From JABMQB01 sp963666575 (GTDB lineage: Bacteria; Bacteroidota; Bacteroidia; Bacteroidales; Prolixibacteraceae), in contig CAXXYG010000012.1 of NCBI GenBank assembly GCA_963666575.2, forward strand, positions 62,001 through 126,000: a stretch of DNA of 64,000 nt, written 5' to 3'. The notes beneath the pieces were generated by a model. The model was not told where the DNA came from, searched no databases, and saw only the letters and a list, made by a program, of their open reading frames with translations. The position numbers and the translations under genes are program-made. This document shows, in pieces, positions 53,217 to 63,134 of this stretch. Numbering within the stretch: the first letter of the stretch is position 1; the number at the start of each line of letters is the position of its first letter.

Positions 53217-53594
53217 ATGAAGGATTTTAAAAAGTATTATATAATTCCAGCCGAGCCAAAAGATATTTACAATGCGCTTACTAATAAAGAAATGTTGGAA
53301 ATATGGACCGGCGAAACAGTTGTAATGGAAGCGGAGCCGGGAACCGAGTTTTCGTTATGGAATGGCAGTATTGTAGGTAAAAATTTGGAGTTTGTAAAAG
53401 ATGCAAAAATTGTCCAGCAGTGGTATTTCGAGGGGCAGGATGAAGAGTCGATTGTGACAATTAAACTTCATCCTGATAAAAAAGGGACCAGCCTTGAGCT
53501 TCAGCATAAAAACATTCCGGATGAAGCATTCGAAAATATTGTAGAAGGCTGGAATGACGAATATATTGCGGCACTTAGTGAACTATTCTTTTAA
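53217..53594 (+). CDS. SRPBCC/AHSA1-type START-like protein
   Basis: 125 residues. IPAEPKDIYNALTNKEMLEIWTG, SLWNGSIVGKNLEFVKDAKIVQQW and ELQHKNIPDEAFENIVEGW are typical of the AHSA1/SRPBCC ligand-binding fold. Start at ATG 53217. The stop shares a base with the next start (TAATG). Ligand unknown. Confidence 0.88.
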   Translation: MKDFKKYYIIPAEPKDIYNALTNKEMLEIWTGETVVMEAEPGTEFSLWNGSIVGKNLEFVKDAKIVQQWYFEGQDEESIVTIKLHPDKKGTSLELQHKNIPDEAFENIVEGWNDEYIAALSELFF

Positions 53595-54115
53595 TGGATA
53601 AGGCAACATATTGGATAAAAAAGCTCGATTTGCAAAAACATCCCGAAGGAGGGTGGTTTAAAGAAACATACCGTTCTGAAGAAATTATTGATCACAAATC
53701 GCTTCCTGAACGCTATAATAGTAACCGTAATTTTTCAACGGCCATATTTTACCTACTTATTAAAACCGATTATTCAACGTTTCATAAAATAAAATCGGAT
53801 GAATTATGGCATTTTTACGATGGGACTTCTCCTGTCGAGATTGTTCTGTTATGTGAGGAAGGGATAAAAAATTTAGTTGTTGGCAGAGATATAGAAAAAG
53901 GCGAGAACTTTCAAGTAATTATTCCTAAAAATGTGTGGTTTGCTGCTCATCTGATTAATAAAAATGGATATGCGTTGGTAGGTTGTACAGTTAGCCCCGG
54001 ATTTGATTTTGATGATTTTAAAATGGCGGATATTAAAGAGTTAAAAAAGGAATTTCCATATTTAGCAGTTGACATTGATAATTTTCTGAAGGTCAATAAA
54101 AGTGTTAAAGATTAA
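53594..54115 (+). CDS. Cupin DUF985 family protein
   Basis: 173 residues. HPEGGWFKETYRS, TAIFYLLIKTDYSTFHKIKSD, ELWHFYDG and the closing GYALVGCTVSPGFDFDDF are hallmarks of cupin_5/DUF985. Biochemical role unknown. Translationally coupled to the SRPBCC gene. Confidence 0.93.
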   Translation: MDKATYWIKKLDLQKHPEGGWFKETYRSEEIIDHKSLPERYNSNRNFSTAIFYLLIKTDYSTFHKIKSDELWHFYDGTSPVEIVLLCEEGIKNLVVGRDIEKGENFQVIIPKNVWFAAHLINKNGYALVGCTVSPGFDFDDFKMADIKELKKEFPYLAVDIDNFLKVNKSVKD

Positions 54116-54137
54116 GAAATTAAAAAATAATATTAGA

Positions 54138-55004
54138 ATGAGAAAAATTGTATTAAGTATCCTTTTTATTGTTCTTTCAATAAGTGTTTTTTCGCAAAAT
54201 GATGTTGCTGTAAATGTTGAATACGATGCAGTGGGAGATGCCCATTTAATAGCAAATAATTACACAAAATTACCAGTGTATGTTATAGTCGATTTTACAT
54301 ATTTGCGATACAGCTCATTTGCTGAGGAGCTACCATTTGTTAAACGTGTGGAGCCCGGGACAACAGAATTGTTTTTAATTACTAAAGAATTTGATCAGCC
54401 ATCGCCTGAAGTTGGATTGGAATTAAAATTTCGAATGGCTCATACAAAACCCGATTCTGATCCTGATTTTCCCTATTTAATTCCTTCTATACCAAATTCA
54501 AAAGTTGAATTTTTACCAATTGCAGAAACCGGTGATATAATTAATTCAACTGTAGCTAAATACGGTATTGGATTTAAGATCATTGGAGGAAATGTTGTTT
54601 GTGCCAGTCGCACAGGCATTGTTTTAAAAATGATAAAAAATAGTTTTCCACAGCAAAATTATCTACTGGTACTTCATAACGATGGAACTATTGCTGAGTA
54701 TTTTAATTTTGCCCGGAATAAAATTATTCCAGCAGTTGGCGATAAGGTTTTTGCCGGGCAAATTATCGGGCAAGCTAATAATTCGGCTGATAATTCATCG
54801 ATTATTGGTTTTACTGTTGGGCATAGCTTAAATCAATCGGATAATATTAAATACATAGTCCCTAAGTTTTTAATTGCGAAAGAATCGATCGAAAAAAATT
54901 CTTCTTCTTTAGGAACTATAATAGTGCTTCATCCTATTAAAATTATTACTGACGAGATGACACGGAAGGAGCGTAAAAGTTTTGAAAAGGCTAATAAAAA
55001 ATAA
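54138..55004 (+). CDS. Exported protein with degenerate M23-like (LytM) domain
   Basis: 288 residues with signal peptide (MRKIVLSILFIVLSISVFSQ). Residues about 150-245 follow the M23 pattern: GNVVCASRTGIVLKMIKN, LLVLHNDGTIAEYFNF, IIPAVGDKVFAGQIIGQANN, GFTVGH. The early zinc ligands H and D and the final HxH are not all present, so it is probably not an active peptidase. The N-terminal half is a beta-rich region of unknown type. Start at ATG 54138, after a short overlap with the cupin gene's end in another frame. Confidence 0.7.
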   Translation: MRKIVLSILFIVLSISVFSQNDVAVNVEYDAVGDAHLIANNYTKLPVYVIVDFTYLRYSSFAEELPFVKRVEPGTTELFLITKEFDQPSPEVGLELKFRMAHTKPDSDPDFPYLIPSIPNSKVEFLPIAETGDIINSTVAKYGIGFKIIGGNVVCASRTGIVLKMIKNSFPQQNYLLVLHNDGTIAEYFNFARNKIIPAVGDKVFAGQIIGQANNSADNSSIIGFTVGHSLNQSDNIKYIVPKFLIAKESIEKNSSSLGTIIVLHPIKIITDEMTRKERKSFEKANKK

Positions 55005-55013
55005 GATTGTGAC

Positions 55014-56427
55014 ATGAAAACATTATTATTAGGAATGTTGTTTTTAACCGGAACAGCAGTTTTTGCTCAAAATAATAGTTTTATGAAAACCGAAATACAG
55101 AAACAAACACAATATTCACTTAAACTTTGCAAATCACTTCATAAAAATCCTGAGTTATCATTTCAGGAAATCGAAACGGCTAAGGTTATGGCTTCGGAAT
55201 TAACAAAAGATGGCTTCGAAGTAACTTCCGCTTTTGCAGGTAATAGTGTGGTTGGTATTCTTAAAAATGGCGATGGACCCGTGGTTATGTTACGTACCGA
55301 TATGGATGCATTACCTATTGAGGAAGAAACGGCTTTTGATTTTGCGAGTACCAAAAAGGTAGTTGGAACCAATGGCAAAACTAGTGCCGGTGATGCATGC
55401 CTGTGGGCACGATATTCATATGTCGGTGTGGGCTGGAACAATTCATGCCCTTGTTGCTGCAAAAAACCAGTGGAAAGGTACGTTAATGGTTATTGCACAA
55501 CAAGCCGAAGAAATGAGTGGTGGGGCAAATGCTGCCATCGAAGCAGGGTTGTTCCAAAAATTCCCGGTGTCCCCGATTATGCAATGGCTTATCACATTAA
55601 TCCCGAATTGGAAGTTGGGAAAAGTAGGATTGGTTGCCGGACCTGTATTTGCAGGTGTTAAAATCGGTTGTATATTAATGTATTTGGCAAAGGTGGCCAT
55701 GGGGCATACCCCGAAAAATGTATCGACCCTATTGTTATTGCTTCACGAATTGTGCTTGATATTCAAACCATTGTTAGCCGTGAAATTAGCCCGCTCGATC
55801 CGGTGGTTGTAACTGTTGGTTCAATACATGGTGGTACCCGCCCTAATATTATCCCCGATGAAGTGAAAATGGAATTAACCTTACGTTATTACGATGAAAA
55901 GGTAATTGCGAAACTGTTATTGAGTCGATTAAACGGATTTGTAGAAAATGCTTCGTTAATGTCAGGAATGCCCGACAATGAATCTTCCTGAAGTTATTGT
56001 TTCACCGGTTAATACACCACCGGTTTTAAATTCAGAAATGTTGTATGGAAAAGTTATATGGTATCTATTTCTGAAACTAATTGGTGAAAACGAATATTGT
56101 TGCTTCGAAACCAGCCATGGTTGGCGAAGATTTTGGAATATATGGTACAACAAAAGAGAAGAGTGCCCAATTTGTTTGATGTGGCTGGGTAGTACTAATT
56201 CTGAATTAATGAAAGAGTTAGCTGCAAAAGGCGAAAGGCCATTCCCTTTACATTCGCCTTCTTTAAATCCTGATTACGAAAAAACCATCGAAACCGGAAT
56301 TAAGGTAATGGTTGCAAATGTGATTAGGATTAATGAAAAAGTAAGTTTGTCCTGTAATAAATCTCCTTTTTTTTCACTGAAGCACGGTTTAATTATTCTG
56401 CCGATAGTTGTATTGTGTTTATTTTAA
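55014..56427 (+). pseudogene. M20 family amidohydrolase, broken by multiple frameshifts
   Basis: A signal peptide and M20 peptidase start (LCKSLHKNPELSFQEIETAK, VVMLRTDMDALPIEEET) read in one frame to about 55365. MHACGHDIHMSVWAGTIHAL continues in a second frame, VPDYAMAYHINPELEVGK returns to the first, VGLVAGPVFAG is again in the second, and GKGGHGAYPEKCIDPIV in the first; later PEVIVSPVNTPPVLNSEM, SKPAMVGEDFGIYGTT and PICLMWLGS need further shifts. Putting these together gives a complete secreted M20 amidase/aminoacylase-type enzyme needing at least seven frame corrections. It is either decayed or a patch of poor sequence. Confidence 0.85.
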
Positions 56428-56563
56428 CATAAAACCATGGAGTAATGTGAATGATTATAGTGGTTGATTGTCTTTCACAATTCGTTAGTTGAATTAAACT
56501 AAATGCTTTATTGTAAGTCTAATTTGCGAGTAGTATAAATTCAGAAATCTTAAATTAATAGTT

Positions 56564-56975
56564 ATGAAGAATTTAGTTGTATTTGCACTTGATGCTTTTT
56601 TTAGGCATAGGGATGGCAAGTGCCCAACCCGGCAATCGTGATCCTGAAGCCCGAATTCAACAGAGGGAAATTGAAGGTTTAACCGAAGGCATCTATCTTT
56701 ATCAAAAGACCAGGTGGCAAAAATTAAACCGATTCTTAAATCAGCTCAGGAAAAACAAATCAAAATTGTTTGCTGAAATGCGCGATTCGGGAGATATGGA
56801 CCGTGAAAAAATGCGCGAAACAATGACTAAAATGCGAACAGAACAGGATGAAAAAATTAAAGCGGTATTAACTGAAGACCAAGTTAAAAAGTTAGTAAAA
56901 TACCGTGAAGAACAAGCTGAGCAGAGGAGGTCAGAGAATGGGGAGGATAAAAAGTTTGTTTTACATTTATTATAA
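56564..56975 (+). pseudogene. Small exported LTXXQ/Spy-like protein, frameshifted
   Basis: Starts MKNLVVFAL at 56564, shifts to LFLGIGMASAQPG (end of signal peptide), then QREIEGLTE; the expected helix LSLSKDQVAKIKPIL (about 56695-56740) is in another frame, and RDSGDMDREKMRETMTKMRT with AVLTEDQVKKLVKYREEQ follows in the former. The pattern is that of short periplasmic Asp/Glu-Lys helical proteins. Three frame changes are needed. Confidence 0.75.
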
Positions 56976-57083
56976 GTACCAGGGTGGTTTGTTACATTTT
57001 GGTACTTTTTTTTAACGGTAACTGCTTTTCTTTAGCGATAATATTATATCAATATAAATAATAAATTTATTAGGAGAAGGAAT

Positions 57084-57590
57084 ATGAGAACTAAAAAGTC
57101 ATTAAATTTTACAATACGTATCATTCACCGCTATTTGGGATTTTTTTTAGCTGGGATTATGGCTGTTTATGCTTTGAGTGGAGTTGTATTAATTTATCGT
57201 CAAACTGATTTTTTGAAAAAGGAAAAACAAATTGAAAGACAAGTTATCACCCGATATCAGCGCTGAAGAACTTGGACAAACGCTAAGAATGAGGGATTTT
57301 AGAATCACCAAAGAAGAGGGTGATGTTTTGTATTTTGAATAATGGAGACCTATAACTAACTAAAACAGGTAGTTGCCACTTATACTTCAAAAGAACTACC
57401 GTTTGTTTTAAATAAACTTATTTCAATTACATAAAGCAACAACTAACAAACCATTACATTGGCTTAAATACATTTTTTGGTGTTTCACTTGTTCTTTTTT
57501 GTTAGTTTCATCGTTTTTTATGTTTATGCCAAAAACGAAAATTTTACGTAATGGAATTTATTTTACACAATTGGTGGAATGTAATTTTCA
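57084..57590 (+). pseudogene. PepSY-associated transmembrane protein fragment, frameshifted
   Basis: TIRIIHRYLGFFLAGIMAVY and ALSGVVLIYRQTDFL are the first membrane helix of PepSY_TM proteins. The next segment, KLSPDISAEELGQTLRMRDF, is in another frame; then LPFVLNKL and NKPLHWLK in a third stretch, and LVSSFFMFMPKTKILRNGIYFT (second helix) beyond. At least three shifts. PepSY_TM genes are often next to iron-related transport genes; none is intact here. Confidence 0.75.
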
Positions 57591-57646
57591 CATTGATTGT
57601 TTTGTTTATTTACTAGGCAGAATTATCAATGTGATATTCATGAAAT

Positions 57647-57680
57647 TAAAAAAGCCACCTTCGTGTATGAAGGTGGCTTT
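57647..57680 (-). terminator. Intrinsic terminator of enolase gene
   Basis: AAAGCCACCTTC (57651-57662) pairs perfectly with GAAGGTGGCTTT (57669-57680) around 6 bases; on the minus strand it runs into T6. It lies just past the eno stop codon. Confidence 0.92.
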
Positions 57681-57687
57681 AATTATT

Positions 57688-59004
57688 TTATAAAGTCCTG
57701 CTTATTTTTTCAAGCACTTTTTTGTATCCGTAAATTGCACTGGCACCCAATTGCTCTTCAATACGTAATAATTGATTGTATTTAGCCATACGGTCTGAAC
57801 GGCTTAATGAACCAGTTTTAATCTGTCCTGAATTGGTAGCAACTGCAATGTCAGCAATTGTTGAATCTTCAGTTTCGCCCGAACGGTGAGAAGTAACTGA
57901 AGTATAACCTGCGCGGTGAGCCATTTCAATAGCATCAAGAGTTTCGGTTAAAGTACCAATTTGGTTCACTTTAATAAGAATTGAGTTGGCAGCATTTAAT
58001 TCAATACCTTTTTTCAGGTATTCAACGTTGGTTACGAATAAATCGTCGCCAACCAACTGGCATTTATCGCCAAGCAGAGCATTTTGTTTTACCCAACCAT
58101 CCCAGTCGCTTTCATCCATTCCGTCTTCGATTGAATCGATAGGGAAATTGGCAACTAATTCAGCTAAATAAGCAGCTTGCTCATCTGAAGTACGTTTAGC
58201 TCCGCCTTCGCCTTCAAATTTACTATAGTCATAAATACCGTCAGAATAAAACTCTGAAGCAGCACAGTCAAGGGCTATAGAAACATCACCACCATCTTCG
58301 GCACGTCCTGGTTTGTAACCAGCATTTTTAATAGCTTCGATAATGCTGTTTAAAGCATCTTCTGTTCCGTCTAAGGCAGGCGCAAAACCACCTTCGTCAC
58401 CAACGGCAGTACTTAAACCACGATTGTGTAACACTTTTGCTAAGTGGTGAAAAACTTCAGCACCCATACGTAAACCTTCGCGGAATGATGGAGCACCAAT
58501 TGGGCGGATCATAAATTCCTGGAAAGCAATAGGGGCATCAGAGTGTGATCCACCGTTAATAATGTTCATCATCGGAACAGGTAAGTGTTTTGCACTGGCT
58601 CCACCAATGTAACGGTAAAGAGGAAGTCCACAATAATCGGCAGCAGCTTTTGCTACAGCCAATGAAACACCCAACATAGCGTTGGCACCCAAATTCGATT
58701 TGGTTTTTGTTCCGTCAAGTTCCAAAAGTTTATTATCAAGGGCTACCTGGTCGGTGGCATCCATTCCAATAATTTCTTTTGCTATTACAGTGTTGATATT
58801 TTCAACAGCTTTTAAAACACCTTTTCCAAGGTAACGGCCTTTATCGCCATCCCTTAATTCCAACGCTTCGTTTTCACCAGTTGAAGCACCTGATGGTACA
58901 GCTGCACGAGCCATAATACCACTTTCTAAAAATATTTCAACTTCTACAGTTGGATTCCCACGCGAATCAAGGATTTCTCTTCCGATTACATTGTTAATTA
59001 GCAT
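57688..59004 (-). CDS. eno: Enolase
   Basis: 438 residues; converts 2-phosphoglycerate to phosphoenolpyruvate in glycolysis. REILDSRGNPTVEVE, GASTGENEALELRDGD, the catalytic SHRSGETEDSTIADIAVA and TGSLSRSDRMAKYNQLLRIEE are canonical. Transcribed with its own terminator; 146 bases separate it from DUF190. Confidence 0.98.
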   Translation of the reverse strand: MLINNVIGREILDSRGNPTVEVEIFLESGIMARAAVPSGASTGENEALELRDGDKGRYLGKGVLKAVENINTVIAKEIIGMDATDQVALDNKLLELDGTKTKSNLGANAMLGVSLAVAKAAADYCGLPLYRYIGGASAKHLPVPMMNIINGGSHSDAPIAFQEFMIRPIGAPSFREGLRMGAEVFHHLAKVLHNRGLSTAVGDEGGFAPALDGTEDALNSIIEAIKNAGYKPGRAEDGGDVSIALDCAASEFYSDGIYDYSKFEGEGGAKRTSDEQAAYLAELVANFPIDSIEDGMDESDWDGWVKQNALLGDKCQLVGDDLFVTNVEYLKKGIELNAANSILIKVNQIGTLTETLDAIEMAHRAGYTSVTSHRSGETEDSTIADIAVATNSGQIKTGSLSRSDRMAKYNQLLRIEEQLGASAIYGYKKVLEKISRTL

Positions 59005-59150
59005 TGTACGTATTTTTTATTGTTTTAGTAATTCATCTATTTTAAACCAGCTAATGTATTTTTTGCTAATTTAAAAATCGCTCCAAAGATAAACAAATGT
59101 TCCGAACCTTATTGTTTCAAATCTGTTGGTGCTTAATAATTCATATTGAC

Positions 59151-59522
59151 TTAAAATGAGCCTTCTTTTTGGTATTTAACTCCTCGTTGATATTTTATTA
59201 CATCGATGGCTTGCATTGTTACCAAACCACCTTTTTTACTTTTTTCAAGTAAAGAAGTTATTGTTTCTAAAAACGTATCTAAAACTTCTTTTCTATCAAT
59301 AATTTCAATAACAATAGGTAAGTCACCCGACAATGCAAATATTTTCATGGTGTGGATTGAATGACTCGCACCATATGACATAATTCCTTTTGTTACAGTA
59401 GCCCCCGCCAGTCCTTTGTTTCTGGCTTCGAATACTATTTCTTCAAACAAAAGCCTGTTATTGATTTTGTCTGATTCTCCAACGTAAATTTTTAATGACC
59501 ATGCTTTTCCTTCAATGTTCAT
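59151..59522 (-). CDS. DUF190 family protein
   Basis: 123 residues, PII-like ferredoxin fold: AWSLKIYVGESDKINNRLLF, VFEARNKGLAGATVTKGIMS, DLPIVIEIIDRKEVLDTF. DUF190 proteins commonly adjoin crcB and are thought to act with the fluoride channel. It starts 11 bases after the crcB stop. Confidence 0.92.
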   Translation of the reverse strand: MNIEGKAWSLKIYVGESDKINNRLLFEEIVFEARNKGLAGATVTKGIMSYGASHSIHTMKIFALSGDLPIVIEIIDRKEVLDTFLETITSLLEKSKKGGLVTMQAIDVIKYQRGVKYQKEGSF

Positions 59523-59533
59523 TTTTTTTTGGA

Positions 59534-59914
59534 TTAGAATAATGTACGTACTAAAATAATTCCAAGGTAAACGGCAAGAATGCCAAAAAATATACTCCCA
59601 CCGATATTATAAAGAAGGTAGAATATGGATTTATCACGAAGCAGGTTTAAATTGTTGTAAGCAAATGCCGAGAAGGTTGTAAATCCGCCGCAAAAGCCAA
59701 CTGTTAAAAACAGGCGCCATTCGGAATTTAGTAAATTGCCTTTTTCAGCAATAGCAAAAACCACTCCTATGATAAAACATCCTAATATGTTGGCTATAAA
59801 GGTCCCCAGTGGAAATGTGCTCGACATTTGTTTCTCAACAAAAATGTTTAACAGGTACCTTAAAACTGTGCCAATGAAACCACCGGTTCCGACAATAAAT
59901 ATTGTTCGTAACAT
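59534..59914 (-). CDS. crcB: Fluoride channel CrcB/Fluc
   Basis: 126 residues and four membrane helices. GGFIGTVLRYLLNI, GTFIANILGCFIIGVV and GFCGGFTTFSAFAYNN include the conserved Asn, and the Thr/Phe motif of the fluoride path. Exports fluoride as a dual-topology dimer. I see no crcB-type fluoride riboswitch in the 85 bases before it. Confidence 0.96.
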   Translation of the reverse strand: MLRTIFIVGTGGFIGTVLRYLLNIFVEKQMSSTFPLGTFIANILGCFIIGVVFAIAEKGNLLNSEWRLFLTVGFCGGFTTFSAFAYNNLNLLRDKSIFYLLYNIGGSIFFGILAVYLGIILVRTLF

Positions 59915-59999
59915 AATATTTTATTAACTTTTGGGCAAAATTATTTTCACTTTCGAAATGCCAAATTTAATAATTGTAATTAATACATTATTTCAATTT

Positions 60000-61445
60000 A
60001 TGAATTTACGAACTTTTGTTGTTTTTGTGGCAATTTTATTGGGTAAGGTTTGTTTGGGGCAGGATGATTTTTCACAAAAAATATTAAAAATACAGAATGA
60101 TACTTTGATGAGTGGTGCCGGTATTGGCATACAAGTAATTGATTTGGAAAATAATTCTGTATTGTATGGTATTAATTCAAAAGTTTCGTATGTTCCCGGT
60201 TCAGTACTAAAAATTGTTACCTCAGCTGCAGCACTCGAATTATTGGGGGCGAACTATAAATTCATCACAAAGCTGGCATATGTTGGTAAAATCGATAGTT
60301 CCATAAATACTTTAAATGGAAACCTGATTATTATTGGTGGAGGTGATCCAGTATTGGGATCGAACTATTTTATTCAACACAATTATAAAACGCATTTTTT
60401 AGATAAATGGTTAAGTTCTATTGCGTCAGAAGGAATATGGGATGTTAATGGCAATATTTTAATTGATGGTTCAATTTACGACGATCAGATTGCTCCCGAT
60501 AAATGGATTTGGGAAGATATAGGTAATTATTATGGAGCTGGGGCCGCTGGAATTTCTGTATTTGATAATACCTTCCCAATAATATTAAAAACAGGCTCAG
60601 AACCCGGACAACCAGCTGAAATTGTAGGAGTAGGTTCAAAACCAATTGGGCTCGAGTTTGAGAACCATGTGGTTGGTGCAGATATCGATAATGACCAGGC
60701 TGTTGTGTATGGCAGTCCATGGGGGCGTACAAGGAAAATCAGAGGGCAGATACCTCTTAATTCTAATAATTTTGTTATTAAAGCTGCCCTTCCTGAGCCT
60801 GGATTGGTTTTGGGGAATGAGTTAAAGATAAAACTTAAAGAAGTTAAAATAAATGTTTCAGGCGATGTTCATAAATGTACAACCGATTCAACCGTTGTAC
60901 CATTTTATAGTTATAAATCACCGCCCCTTTTTGAAATAATTGAGGTTTTAAATCATAAAAGTGTAAATCTTATAGCCGAGCATTTGGCGAAACAAATAGC
61001 ATACGAAAAAAGTGGCTGGGGAACAACTTCTGAAGGAGTTAGAATAATAAAACAATTCTGGGCTGAAAAAGGAATCGAAACACGTGGTATGTTTTTGGAA
61101 GATGGGAGTGGTTTGTCACATTTTAATGGGATATCACCAGAACAAATTGTTTCTATTTTAAGATATATGAAAAAAAACAGCCCCGATTCCACTAACTTTG
61201 TCAATTCACTTCCTACAAGCGGGAAAGGGACTTTAAGTGTTTTTAATCCCGATAATTTCCCAAATGGTTCATTACGATGTAAAAGTGGCTCAATGACCCG
61301 GGTTCGTTGTTATGCAGGATATTTAACAACTGTATCAGGGAAAAATCTGGCATTTTCCCTGATGTTTAATAATTTTTCGATGGATCAATCCGACTTAATA
61401 GCGAAAATTGAAGAATTGTTAATATCACTTCGAACACAAAATTAA
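60000..61445 (+). CDS. dacB: D-alanyl-D-alanine carboxypeptidase/endopeptidase (PBP4, DacB)
   Basis: 481 residues with signal peptide (MNLRTFVVFVAILLGKVCLG). Penicillin-binding motifs: SVLK (SxxK) in PGSVLKIVTSAA near residue 70, SVN (SxN) in NHKSVNLIAEHLAK, and KSG (KTG box) in CKSGSMTRVRCYAGY. Family S13, trims and cuts peptidoglycan cross-links in the periplasm. I start at ATG 60000 where the signal peptide begins; the frame is open upstream to 59931. Confidence 0.94.
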   Translation: MNLRTFVVFVAILLGKVCLGQDDFSQKILKIQNDTLMSGAGIGIQVIDLENNSVLYGINSKVSYVPGSVLKIVTSAAALELLGANYKFITKLAYVGKIDSSINTLNGNLIIIGGGDPVLGSNYFIQHNYKTHFLDKWLSSIASEGIWDVNGNILIDGSIYDDQIAPDKWIWEDIGNYYGAGAAGISVFDNTFPIILKTGSEPGQPAEIVGVGSKPIGLEFENHVVGADIDNDQAVVYGSPWGRTRKIRGQIPLNSNNFVIKAALPEPGLVLGNELKIKLKEVKINVSGDVHKCTTDSTVVPFYSYKSPPLFEIIEVLNHKSVNLIAEHLAKQIAYEKSGWGTTSEGVRIIKQFWAEKGIETRGMFLEDGSGLSHFNGISPEQIVSILRYMKKNSPDSTNFVNSLPTSGKGTLSVFNPDNFPNGSLRCKSGSMTRVRCYAGYLTTVSGKNLAFSLMFNNFSMDQSDLIAKIEELLISLRTQN

Positions 61446-61448
61446 GTC

Positions 61449-63134
61449 CTATTTTACTAGTTTTTTGTATTTCACCCGTTTTGGAGTAGCATCTCCCTGA
61501 CGTTTTTTGCGGTTTTCTTCATATTCTGAGAAGGAACCTTCGAAATAATACACTTCTGAATTGCCTTCAAATGCAAGAATATGAGTTGCTATACGGTCGA
61601 GGAACCAGCGGTCGTGAGAAATAACCACTGCACAACCGGCAAAATTATCCAATCCTTCTTCCAATGCCCTGAGGGTATTAATGTCAATATCATTGGTTGG
61701 CTCATCTAATAAAAGGACATTACCCTCCGCTTTTAACGCCAGTGCCAGGTGTAAACGATTTTTTTCTCCACCTGATAAAGCACTGCATTTTTTTTCCTGG
61801 TCGGAACCATTAAAATTAAATCGGCCTGAGTATGCGCGGGCATTCATTTGTTTATTACCCAGGTTAATGGTTTCGGTCCCTCCCGAAATTACATTAAAGA
61901 CACTTTTCTCCGGATTAATATCAGCATGTGTTTGATCGACATAACTTATTTTTACTGTTTCGCCAATTTCAATTTGCCCCGTAGTAGGAGTTTCCTGTTC
62001 CATTATCAGGCGGAAGAGGGTTGTTTTTCCGGCTCCATTGGGGCCAATAACTCCAACAATTCCGGCAGGAGGTAATGAAAAGTTAAGGTTTTCAAACAGA
62101 AGTTTTTCATTGTAACCTTTTGAAACATTCTGCATCTCAATGACCTTATCGCCAAGGCGGGGGCCATTGGGAATAAATATTTCCACTTTTTCTTCTTTTT
62201 GATTTACATCAGCATTTAGCATTTTGTCGTATGCATTAAGCCTTGCTTTTGATTTTGCGTGGCGTGCTTTTGGTGCCATCCTAACCCATTCCAATTCGCG
62301 CTCAAGGGTTTTACGCCGCTTATCACTGCCTTTTTCTTCCATCTCAAGGCGTTTGGCTTTTTGTTCAAGCCACGATGAATAATTCCCTTTCCATGGAATT
62401 CCTTGTCCACGGTCGAGCTCTAAAATCCATCCGGCAACATTGTCAAGAAAATAGCGGTCGTGGGTGATACAAATCACAGTACCTTTGTATTGATCGAGGT
62501 GCATTTCGAGCCATTGAATACTTTCAGCATCCAGGTGGTTGGTAGGTTCATCCAATAGTAGAATGTCGGGTTCTTGTAATAACAAACGGCAAAGTGCTAC
62601 CCGCCGGCGTTCGCCGCCCGAAAGTTCACTTACATTCTGATTATTTGGTGGACACTGCAAAGCATCCATTGCACGTTCGAGTTTATTGTCAAGATTCCAC
62701 GCATCGGTACGGTCTATGGTTTCCTGAAGTCTGGCTTGTTCAGCCATTAGTTTATCCATTTTGTCAGGATCTTCATATACTTCGGGCAATCCAAATTTTA
62801 GATTTATATCTTCATAGGCTGCTAAAACATCAACAACCTCCTGAACTCCTTCCTGAACAATTTCTTTAACAGTTTTTGATTCATCCAATTGTGGTTCCTG
62901 TTCTAATAGCCCAACAGAATAGCCGGGTGAAAAAACCAATTCCCCGTTAAATGCCTTGTCTTGCCCTGCAATTATTCTTAAAAGCGAAGATTTTCCCGAT
63001 CCATTAAGTCCAATTATTCCAATTTTGGCTCCCAGAAAAAAGGAAAGAGAAATGTCTTTTATGACCTGTTTGTTGGGTGGGTAAGTTTTGTTTACCCGGT
63101 ACATCGAAAATATAATTTGTTTGTCGTCGCTCAT
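61449..63134 (-). CDS. ettA: ABC-F protein EttA (energy-dependent translational throttle)
   Basis: 561 residues, soluble, two ATP-binding domains: GLNGSGKSSLLRI with LSGGERRRVALCRLLLQEP and LLLDEPTNHLD, then GPNGAGKTTLFRLI with LSGGEKNRLHLALAL and LLLDEPTNDID. The linker carries the arm and P-site interaction motif regions of EttA. It acts at the ribosomal E site. It converges with dacB, 3 bases apart. Confidence 0.95.
   Translation of the reverse strand: MSDDKQIIFSMYRVNKTYPPNKQVIKDISLSFFLGAKIGIIGLNGSGKSSLLRIIAGQDKAFNGELVFSPGYSVGLLEQEPQLDESKTVKEIVQEGVQEVVDVLAAYEDINLKFGLPEVYEDPDKMDKLMAEQARLQETIDRTDAWNLDNKLERAMDALQCPPNNQNVSELSGGERRRVALCRLLLQEPDILLLDEPTNHLDAESIQWLEMHLDQYKGTVICITHDRYFLDNVAGWILELDRGQGIPWKGNYSSWLEQKAKRLEMEEKGSDKRRKTLERELEWVRMAPKARHAKSKARLNAYDKMLNADVNQKEEKVEIFIPNGPRLGDKVIEMQNVSKGYNEKLLFENLNFSLPPAGIVGVIGPNGAGKTTLFRLIMEQETPTTGQIEIGETVKISYVDQTHADINPEKSVFNVISGGTETINLGNKQMNARAYSGRFNFNGSDQEKKCSALSGGEKNRLHLALALKAEGNVLLLDEPTNDIDINTLRALEEGLDNFAGCAVVISHDRWFLDRIATHILAFEGNSEVYYFEGSFSEYEENRKKRQGDATPKRVKYKKLVK

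Noticed and set aside
59915..59999. Fluoride riboswitch before crcB
   Set aside because: The 85 bases upstream are AT-rich and lack the conserved pseudoknot-forming segments of the crcB motif.
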